Part shown: positions 56,123 to 64,000 of the stretch, in pieces
Numbering within the stretch: position 1 is the first letter of the stretch
Layout: each line of letters opens with the position of its first letter
Assembly (NCBI GenBank): GCA_013180625.2
Contig: SNVD02013093.1
Span: forward strand, 62,001-126,000
Length of the DNA stretch: 64,000 nt
Direction: 5' to 3'
Origin: Boswellia sacra
Taxonomy: Eukaryota > Streptophyta > Magnoliopsida > Sapindales > Burseraceae
The notes under the pieces: model-generated
Database searches by the model: none
Told to the model about the DNA's origin: nothing
The model's input: the letters and a program-made list of their open reading frames with translations, nothing else
Made by a program: the position numbers and the translations under genes

Positions 56123-56671
56123 CTATGAGTTGGGGATATGCTTCCCATCCAGTTTTCTCATAAACTGGCAAACAGGGTCGTTTTGAGTCAGATTCCCAAG
56201 ACTATAGCATTCCTGCTCATCTCGGAATTGTGTCCACAAATTAAAAATTTCACGCTGCACAAGTCCACAAGAATGCGTCTCAAGAGTCACTCGGATATCA
56301 TCCAAGGACTCCTTACTCAGTCCATCCTTGATGAACTGTAGCTTATCCTCTCGATTGTTAGACAAATATCCCAAGGAGCGACAACGCTGGTTACAAGTCC
56401 ATCTTGCACATTTGGGACAAACTTGTAACCTTTTCGCTCTTCGCTTTTTGGCGTAAGAGCTTTTTCCCATACCTGGCATGTGAGAAACAAGATTATCTGA
56501 AAATTCAAAAGAAAATCGAACCTTGGCTTCAATTAACCATCTCACTTCAATAGGCATACCCTTACGCATCAACATCCTTAGTCTTTCTGCACGAGTTTTG
56601 TAAATTTTAAGCAAATCATTTTGAGGAAGAGAGGGAAAATGTTTGTGCGGTTTTGAGAGAATGGTATCCAT
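56123..56671 (-). CDS. ORF X, intact: basic protein with Cys cluster
   Basis: 182 codons from ATG (56669-56671); the open frame begins 15 codons earlier, but that codon is TTG. Sequence landmarks: HFPSLPQNDLLKIYK (11-25), LIEAKVRFSFEFSDN (46-60), basic KKRRAKR (75-81), Cys 85, 88, 93 and 97, then FIKDGLSKESLDDIRVTLE, FNLWTQFRDEQECYSLG and a C-terminal CQFMRKLDGKHIPNS. About 160 of the 182 residues match the Ath-C copy by eye, and the basic/Cys segment is the least changed. No signal peptide or membrane segment. Possible zinc- and nucleic-acid-binding protein, perhaps nuclear; a viral silencing-suppressor-like origin is my inference. Confidence 0.78.
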   Translation of the reverse strand: MDTILSKPHKHFPSLPQNDLLKIYKTRAERLRMLMRKGMPIEVRWLIEAKVRFSFEFSDNLVSHMPGMGKSSYAKKRRAKRLQVCPKCARWTCNQRCRSLGYLSNNREDKLQFIKDGLSKESLDDIRVTLETHSCGLVQREIFNLWTQFRDEQECYSLGNLTQNDPVCQFMRKLDGKHIPNS

Positions 56672-56795
56672 GTGAAAAGAAAATGAGAGAGAAGAAAATG
56701 AATGCAAGGTGAGCAACAGTTTTTAGGGAACTGAAAAACTGACTTTAATAGTTACGGAGTACCGTATCCGCCACTTGATCGGGAAAAATCAATCC

Positions 56796-58380
56796 TTAAA
56801 AAGGATCGACTAAAGCAATGGACTCTTCATTTTGGTCAAAATTTTCAAAGAATGGTTTTAACCGTTGTCTATTAACTTTAAACACATTACCATTCTTTGG
56901 GTTCTCAATTTCAACTGCTCCATGAGGGAAAACATTTTTAACAATGAAAGGTCCAGTCCAACGAGACCGAAGTTTACTAAGAAACAAATACAATCTTGAA
57001 TCATACAAAAGAACTTTTTGTGAAGGTTCAAAAGATTTTCTAACAATGAATTTGTCATGAAAAACCTTCATTTTTTTTTTGTAGATTTTAGAATTTTTGT
57101 AAGCCTCATTCCTGATTTCTTCAAGTTCACTCAGTTGGAGTTTTCGTAACTTGCAAGCATCATTCGAGTTTGTGTTAAATGTTTTAATGGCCCAATAAGC
57201 TTTATGCTCAATTTCCACAGGCAAGTGACAAGGTTTTCCATAAACTAATCTATAAGGAGACATTCCCAATGATGTTTTGAAAGCAGTTCAGTAAGCCCAA
57301 AGTGCATCATTAAGTCTTAAAGACCAATCTTTACGATTTGGGTTAACCGTTTTTTCTAAGATCTGTTTTATCTCCCTATTAGCTAATTCAACTTGTCCAC
57401 TTGTTTGTGGGTGATAAGGTGTAGAAATTTTATGGGTTATTCCATATTTCTTCATTAAAGTTTCAAATGGTTTGTTACAAAAATGTGTACCGCCATCACT
57501 AATAATGGCCCGAGGAATTCCAAATCTACTCAAGATATTCTCTTTCAAGAATTTGACAACTGTTTTGTGATTATTGTTTCGATATGGAATTGCCTCGACC
57601 CATTTTGAAACATAGTCTACTGCAACAAGGATGTACACAAAACCAAATGACGGTGGAAAGGGTCCCATAAAATCAATACCCCAACAATCAAAAATTTCAA
57701 CAACAAGAATGGGATTCAAAGGCATCATGTTTCTTTTTGAGATGGATCCCAATTTTTGACAATTTTCACAAGTTTTGCAAAATGCATGTGCATCTTTAAA
57801 TAAGGTGGGCCAATAAAATCCACATTGCAAGATTTTAGCAGCTGTTTTTCTAGATGAAAAATGTCCTCCACATGCTTCAGAATGACAAAAGTTAATGACA
57901 CTACTTACCTCATTGTCGGGTATGCATCTTCTTATTATTTGGTCTGGACAATATTTGAACAGATATGGGTCATCCCAATAAAAATTTTTCACCTCGGTTA
58001 AAAATTTCCTTTTGTCTTGAGCATTCCAATGAGGTGGCATTTTTCCTTGTTGCTCACATGTGAGGGATGAAGAAATTACCACCGGATATGTCTGATTCTC
58101 CCCAAGATATGCATATTTCAGTCCTTCAGGTAAGGGCTTCAATTCTAACTTAGGAGCTTTCTCTTCCTTGCTTTCATTCATTTGCCCCAATTCTTCAAAT
58201 CTTGATTTTGAGCCTTTTTCCATCACCTGTGCACAATCCAATAAAGAACATATATCAGAAAGATCAGACTCTAGTTCTATGCTTGATTCTAATGAATTCA
58301 CTAAACAAGTTTCCAAAGGGTTAGAAGAACTCCCTTTTTGGACGTGATCTTTCACAATAGATTCAATTACATTGGCCTCA
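56796..58380 (-). pseudogene. pol: Ath-E pre-RT segment fused in frame to integrase (RT/RNase H deleted)
   Basis: Pre-[22 protein letters not shown] and [14 protein letters not shown] continue without interruption into [20 protein letters not shown], which in a full element lies after RNase H. The integrase zinc domain ([11 protein letters not shown] ... CKTCENCQ) and core ([33 protein letters not shown]) follow. A single TGA at 57288-57290 replaces an Arg codon (Ath-G has CGA). The same frame then runs to the C-terminal [19 protein letters not shown] and ends at 56796. Apart from that stop the whole integrase is readable, so integrase was kept after RT was lost. Confidence 0.88.
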
Positions 58381-58412
58381 TCAATTTCATCTTCTTCTTC
58401 ATTTGGTTATTT

Positions 58413-59273
58413 TCACATATTAAAAACATTAAGTTCCAATGTCATGTTCCCAAATGATAGCTTCATGACTCCATTCCTGCAATTAATCAAAGCATTAGAG
58501 GTAGCTAGAAATGGACGCCCTAAAATAATAGGAATTGAATTGCTTACTTCAACTGGTTGTGTGTCCAAGACGATAAAATCTACTAGGTAAATGAATTTAT
58601 CGACTTGAACTAATACATCTTCTACGACTTCTCTTGGTACTTTAATTGATCTATCAGCAAGCAAAAGAGTCACAGAAGTCGGTTTTAACTCACCCAGATT
58701 GAGTTTTTGAAAAACCGAGTATGGAAGCAAATTCACACTAGCACCAAGATCAAGTAAAGCTTGTTCAATTTTATGGTCTCTAATAACATATGAAATTGTA
58801 GGACAACCTGGATCCTTATATTTCACTGTATTATTATTTTGAAGAATAGCACTTACTTGCTCGACTAGAAAGGCCTTCTTTTTCACATTCAGTTTTCTTT
58901 TCATAGTGCACAAGCCTTTCAAAAATTTTGCATAAGAAGGTACCTGTTTGATCACATCAAGCAAAGGAATGTTGACCTTTACCTGTTTGAAAATTTCAAA
59001 GATTTCAGAATTGTGAGTTGGCTTCTTTTGTGTGGCTAATGCTTGAGGAAATAGAGGCACAGATGAGGATTTGGTTTCTTCTTCGCTAGGTGTTGGTTTA
59101 GCCACCTCTTCCTGTCCTTTAGAGATCGATTGTTCTTCTTTCTCACAAGGGTCAGGAATGTGTTTTTCAACAATCTTACCATTGCGAAGGGTCATGACTG
59201 ACTTGGCTTGATCAAAATAATGGTTACTTGAACTCCCTACATTTGAGTTAGATTGATCTTTGGGGTTTTGCAA
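58413..59273 (-). CDS. pro: Ath-E Gag C-terminus and protease
   Basis: 286 open codons. An acidic Gag tail (CEKEEQSISKGQEEVAKPTP), FKQVKVNIPLLDVIKQVPSY, then the protease with ALLDLGASVNLLPYSVF (DLGAS catalytic loop), LLADRSIKVPREVVEDVLVQ and IILGRPFLATSNALI, the second conserved protease motif. Protease domain complete. The frame closes at a TGA/TAA pair just before the pre-RT segment and is out of frame with upstream gag by one base around 59270. Confidence 0.82.
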   Translation of the reverse strand: MQNPKDQSNSNVGSSSNHYFDQAKSVMTLRNGKIVEKHIPDPCEKEEQSISKGQEEVAKPTPSEEETKSSSVPLFPQALATQKKPTHNSEIFEIFKQVKVNIPLLDVIKQVPSYAKFLKGLCTMKRKLNVKKKAFLVEQVSAILQNNNTVKYKDPGCPTISYVIRDHKIEQALLDLGASVNLLPYSVFQKLNLGELKPTSVTLLLADRSIKVPREVVEDVLVQVDKFIYLVDFIVLDTQPVEVSNSIPIILGRPFLATSNALINCRNGVMKLSFGNMTLELNVFNM

Positions 59274-60561
59274 TGTTTGAGAAGGAAATTTCCTTTCTCT
59301 TGGATGCTAAATGTAGATGCAAATTTTGCAAGAGTGTCTGACAAATTTGCTAATGTTTGAGCAGTTTGACTATTGAAAGTCTCTTGCTTTGTAATGAATG
59401 AATGCAATGTTTCTTCAAAGTCATTCCTAAGAGGAGGAGCATATGCATGATCATGAGGATTTTGAAAATTTTGTCGTGTTTGGAAGGGGACTTGTGAAGA
59501 TTGTGCATGATTGTCATTTTTCCAACTAAAATTTGGATGATTTCTCCAACCAGGATTGTAGGTGTGTGATATGGATTGATTTGGCCTTTTGAAAGTGTTC
59601 AAGGCATTGGCTTGCTCATGGAGACATTCCCTAAAGGCAGGCAAAGTTGGGCAATCATCAGTAGAATGGTCATTGTCATCACAAATGTTACAGACATTTT
59701 CTTGAATAGAATTCAATTGACCACTCTTTTTCATCTCTAAAGCCTCGACTTTTCTAGCTACGGATGCATATTTGGCTTGAAGGTCATGGTCTCCCCTAAG
59801 GTTGTAAATGTCTCTATTGGATGTCGAGGTTGGGGCCTTGCTTAGTACCTCATACGTGCCAGCAGTGTCCCAATTTTATGCCTTTTCTGCCAAGGAATCT
59901 AGGTAGTCAAGTGCTTCCTTAGGGTCTTTTTCTTTAAATTCTCCATTACACATTAATTCTATTAGTTGCCTATCTTGAGATGCTAACCCTTCAAAGAAGT
60001 GTGCGACTATTCTCCAAGTTTCAAAACCATGGTGAGGACAGGTATTAAATAGTTTCTTATACCTATCCCAACATTGGTAAAGGGCTTTTCCCCTTGTTTT
60101 TGAGAGAAATTGGAGATTTGTCTTTTAAGAGAAATTGTTCTATGGGTAGGAAAAAAATTTTTCAAAAATTGTTCTTTCATCTCGTCCCATGAACTGATGG
60201 AATTCGACCTTAAATTTTTTAGCCATGTTCTAGCTTTATCTTTTAAGGAAAAAGGAAAAAGCTTTAATCTAATGGTGTTTATGCTACAATTTGAGTCAGT
60301 GTAGGAGTTACATACCTCTTCAAAGATTTTCAAGTGCGAATATGGGTTCTCCATGTCAAGGCCATGAAAGGTGGGTAGAAGTCGAACAAAACTTGGTTTG
60401 AAATTTAAATGGATTGAATCTAGAGGAGAAACTATACAAGATGGCGCACTAGTCCTTACCGGATTCATGTAATCTCTAAGGGTTCTTGGTTGATTTTGAT
60501 CATTTTGTTGAGAACGGTTGTTCCCTTCATCCGTGAACCTTTCCACTAGATTGTCGGCCAT
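59237..60561 (-). pseudogene. gag: Ath-E Gag
   Basis: ATG at 60559-60561 (MADNLVERFTDE). PRTLRDYMNPVRTSAPSCIV and FVRLLPTFHGLDMENPYSHL are typical of Athila Gag, and SSWDEMKEQFLKNFFP matches Ath-B. A frameshift near 60080, a stop at about 59876, then the CCHC knuckle CNICDDNDHSTDDC (about 59690) in a 165-codon open piece. Three lesions in all. Confidence 0.85.
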
Positions 60562-60739
60562 GTTTTCTAAGGAAGATGATGTTTTTCTAACAAGTCTACC
60601 ACTAGATGTTCGTGACCAAATTTTCATGCAAGAAACAGAAAAGGAAAGAGAAGAAAAGATGAACACACAACAAAGTAAAAAATTAAGATCTAAAATGAAA
60701 GAAAAGAATACTTATAATTTTGCATGTCAATTTTTACCT

Positions 60740-60757
60740 TCCCCGGCAACAACGCCA
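60740..60757 (-). other. Primer-binding site of Ath-E, tRNA-Asp type
   Basis: Minus strand TGGCGTTGTTGCCGGGGA, with 'agtttt' spacer to the LTR at 60764; two changes from the standard site. Confidence 0.85.
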
Positions 60758-60763
60758 AAAACT

Positions 60764-62140
60764 TGACACATTCGAAAAAGGATTGTCTCCCAAGTATAGG
60801 AGTGTCGAAGTAATAAACCCGGTGAGACCGGGGTCGATCCACGAGAAAGGGAATTTTAGCGCTACAAACTATAAAGTAAGCAAATATGATATGGATGATT
60901 CAAAGAGCTGACAAGATAATATCAACAAATATAAATAAGAACAAGTTCGTAAACAATAAATGAGAATCACATAAGAGAAATCAACACAATAATAATGAAA
61001 GCTAAGGTTAGGGGATCCGCCCTTGATATTTCAAATAAGGATAAACAACCCGTTTTATTTATATGAATTATATTTGTTTCGTTACCAATATTTATACCAC
61101 TACTTGTAAATGGGTTCAAGCATCCAATGTGTCAATCACCATATGTCTACAACAAATTAAGGTTCCTAACTAGATTTGTGTCGGTAAGGAAGAACCATAC
61201 GACATCTAGAAAGGATCCAAGCATTTGATGTGCCAAGGATTATCTACAATGGATCAAGACCTCCACTTTACGAGTGGTGTCAAGATTGATTAAAGAAATA
61301 AATATAAATCATATAAAATAAATAACATAAGATTATAATTATTAAGTACATATCAAAGGGTTAGAAAATCCTTACTCTTATATCAAGGGTTTCACCCTTT
61401 CACCTTAGCAAGAGAGAAATTAGAAAGACATTATAAGAGAAAGAACACAAATTACAAGGAAAAGGAAATTCATTAATAACACACAAGAGAGAATAACAAG
61501 AGATACACAATACAAGATCCTAGCTAAGGCCAAGATGCCCTAATGGGTCACAAGGCACCTCTATTTATAGATACATTGAGGGGCAAACTTGTAAAATTAC
61601 AAAGGAATAATTGTCAAATATTAGATGCACCAACTTTGACAATTGGGGTAATTAGGTGAACCGACTTTGACCACCGATTTTGACCTTGAATTATTGTGAA
61701 TTTTAATCATATGTCTTGATGAAAGTCGTAGATATTTCTCTCATCTTTCTAGAACATCTTGATTCATACAATTTGGATACGTATTCTGAGAGATATCGTC
61801 AAAATACTAAGGCGTGGTCAGGCTGGGCCAAATCTGTAGATGGGTTTACTTCAAGCCCATTTTTGATCCACTAAGAGCCCGAATTTGATGATTTGTGTGA
61901 AATACAATCTTGTAGATAATTGAATCAGCTTCCCAAAATATTAAGATTTGCACCATTCTGATCTACAAATAGAGAGTTATGACCATTTTACCGAACCTGT
62001 AACAAAACCAAAATTAAGGGGGAGTTAATTCCAAAGATGCAAAGACTACAAATATGCTTAAGTTGAGGAATTTAATGACACTATTAATGCAATATGATGA
62101 ACTAAGCTCTTATTAAACATACATATTTATGTGTTCATCA
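60764..62140 (-). repeat. 5' LTR of Ath-E
   Basis: 1,377 bp, TATA box at 61562-61569, TG...CA ends, TSD CAAAC outside. Confidence 0.93.
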
Positions 62141-62893
62141 CAAACCCTGTAACAGACCCTAGTTGCATAATTCTGATAGTTCCTTCTTGCTAACATGCTA
62201 TAGTCTTAAATGCCATATTTTAGCAGCTTGATCTTTATCTTAATTGTTACATCAGTTGTACCAATTATTGTTGAACCCAACAAGGAATATAAACCATTGG
62301 TTCTTACTCCTTTCACCACAATAAGTGACCCTTTCAACACTTTCAAGACCCCATTCTCAGCTTTCACCTGGCACCCTCTAGCATCTAGTGTCTCCAAAGA
62401 AATTAAATTTCTTTTCAAACTAGGAATATGTCTAACCTTTGTTAAGAGTCTTATTACACCATCTATCATCTTGATCTTAATTAAAACAATTCCTACAACA
62501 TCATATGCATTGTTGTTCCCCATTAAGACTTTCCCACTATAAATAGTCTCGTAATGAACAAACCATTGTCTATTTGGTGTCATATGAAACTGCAACCAGA
62601 ATCTAGAACCCATTTATCCTCTGAATTTTCTATCGTAACATTAGAACTGTCATAAATTACATAACTACCGAAGCCACAATAATATCTCCTGTTGAGTAGT
62701 TATTTTCTTTCTTTTTATTCTTCCTTTCTAGACAACTTCTTTGGAAATGCTCCACTTTATGACAAATATGACACTTCTTCTTGAATCTTGACTTAGACTT
62801 GTCACGATTCTTACCCTTGTCCCTTTTGTCAGATTCTCCCCTAGCTAACAAACCTTCTCCTTCAAATTGGCTCTTTAAATCATACCTCTTTTC
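62141..62893 (-). pseudogene. gag-pol: Tork-J Gag knuckle, protease and GAG-pre-integrase
   Basis: Gag nucleocapsid KKCHICHKVEHFQRSCLERK (CCHC) in a Lys/Arg/Asp-rich context (62657-62893). Protease: VLDSGCSF is readable in one frame and FHMTPNRQWF in the next, then GKVLMGNNNAYDVVGIVLIK and VRHIPSLKRNLISLETLDAR, the Tork/Tnt1-like protease to pre-integrase transition. The rest of Gag lies beyond Sire-K. Confidence 0.83.
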
Positions 62894-64000
62894 TGTTAGC
62901 CCTAAGGCTACATGATAATTTTGATGATAACAATACACATTGATTAATTGAGATTTACTAACATGTTTATTTATGTGCAAGAGTAAGATCATTGAAATAA
63001 TTATAAAATCAAGAAGAGGCTTATTAAATTGAAGTGTTGAAGCTAAGGAGAAGACTACATGTTAAAGGCACCAAAGTTTAAGAACAAGGTTTGATTCAAG
63101 GAATGTGTCACATGAGCAATGTTCAATCAATTGGTCATATATTTCTCTACAAATATCCAAATAACATGATTCTTAAGCCTTTGAAAGCTTACTCAATTTA
63201 TAACATTTCATATGTTTTAAAGAAATTCAAATTTCAAGTGCAAGTTTGTCCAAATCATCATGCAACTTGAAAGACAAATGGAAGCAGCTGACATGAGCAC
63301 CGATTACTCTTTTGGACATATCTTGAGCTAGAAAAATCAAAATGACTTAATTCTTACGGAATTGGAAAGATAGCTTAATGAAGTACATTTCATATGTTTT
63401 GAAGAAATTTAAATTTCAAATGGAATACCGACATAATTGACATGCAATTCGGTAGACTGACACAAAGAAGAAAAATCAACTCATTTGAGCACCGAATTAT
63501 TTTTTGTCCATATCTTGAGTTAGAGATATCCAAATGACTTGATTCTTATGGAATTGGAAATATTATTCAATGGATAAGATTTCATATTCTTTGAAGAAAT
63601 TCAAATTTCAAACAGAAGGCTGACATAATACACATGCAAGTCAGTGGACTGACACATGGAAGAAAAATCAAGTCACATGAGCACCGAATGGTGTTTTGGC
63701 CATATCTTGAGCTACAGATATCCAAATGACTTGGTTCTTGATGCGTTGGAAAGCTTATTCAAATGTCAAGATCTTTTATGTTTTTCATATTTTCAAATTT
63801 CAAACGAAACATTGACAAAAATGGTAGACAATATTACAGTTTTTATGGTGGGCAGAAAATGTGGAGTTGGTGTCTTCACTTGATCAAGTACATCTCATTT
63901 GCCTATAAAAGGAGCCCTTCTCCCATGCTTTCAGCAAGAAGAAGAGGAGAAGAATCTATCAAGCCACAAATAAGAGAAATATCATTTTTAGAGAGCTTTT
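62894..64000 (+). repeat. Sire-K: 5' LTR of a further SIRE-like element (runs off window)
   Basis: Begins TGTTAGCC at 62894 inside Tork-J gag and follows the Sire-F/Sire-D LTR; TATA box TATAAAAG at 63904-63911. It has more copies of the 'caagtcatttgaatatc/agctcaagatatg' block than Sire-F. The flank TTTTC (62889-62893) should be the TSD. If the family pattern holds, gag starts shortly after the window. Confidence 0.88.

Larger units (their letters stand above)
52465..62140 (-). mobile_element. Ath-E: Athila-type element with X-LOG but no RT
   Basis: TSD CAAAC on both sides (52460-52464, 62141-62145). LTRs 60764-62140 (1,377 bp) and 52465-53840 (1,376 bp), same family as Ath-B. Minus-strand order: primer site, gag, protease, pre-RT segment fused in frame to integrase, ORF X (intact), LOG (two lesions), 3' noncoding region, polypurine tract. 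It lies in Tork-J between integrase and protease. The best preserved carrier of the cassette. Confidence 0.95.

Overview
This window is repeat-dense plant nuclear DNA, most likely from a flowering plant with a large genome. The retrotransposon lineages are plant-specific (Ty3/gypsy Athila and Tat/Ogre; Ty1/copia Tork-like and SIRE-like). The primer-binding sites match plant tRNA-Asp, tRNA-Arg and tRNA-iMet, and the sequence is AT-rich. I see no ordinary host gene, rRNA, tRNA gene or CRISPR array. Almost every base can be assigned to nested LTR retrotransposons, most bounded by 5-bp target-site duplications (TSDs) that I could read directly.

Layout. The oldest layer is a Tork-like copia element on the minus strand ('Tork-J'), visible as three islands: 43158-44433, 51318-52464 and 62141-62893. 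Into it went Tat-H (minus; starts before the window, ends 43157), Sire-F (plus, 44434-51317, TSD CAAGT), Ath-E (minus, 52465-62140, TSD CAAAC) and Sire-K (plus, 62894 to beyond the window). Tat-H was in turn invaded by Ath-B (plus, 3370-12324, TSD GAGGG), Ath-C (minus, 16661-21343), Sire-D (minus, 22222-28949, TSD ATTAG) and Ath-G (30565 to about 43060, distal two thirds inverted).

Main finding. Four Athila-type elements (B, C, E, G), from two clearly different LTR families, carry the same two-gene cassette between the end of pol and the 3' LTR. The first gene, 'ORF X', encodes a 182-aa protein with a basic nuclear-localisation-like patch followed by a C-x2-C-x4-C-x3-C cluster. It recalls the cysteine-rich nucleic-acid-binding proteins of some filamentous plant viruses. 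The second is an intronless copy of LOG, the plant cytokinin-activating phosphoribohydrolase. ORF X is intact in C and E. Every LOG copy here has one or more private lesions, so the source elements probably carried working LOG when they jumped.

How the parts fit. The Athila elements form a reduction series. G has gag-PR-RT-RH-IN-X-LOG, E has lost RT and RNase H through an in-frame deletion, and B and C have also lost protease and integrase. Only gag-derived sequence and the X-LOG cassette remain. SIRE-like D and F share a separate deletion of RT and most of RNase H. Several families here therefore seem to have moved with reverse transcriptase supplied in trans. Other structural oddities are a multi-LTR stub array in Ath-B, an inversion with a 27-bp inverted duplication in Ath-G, a recombinant LTR/LOG junction in Ath-C, and tandem repeats in the 3' noncoding part of Tat-H.
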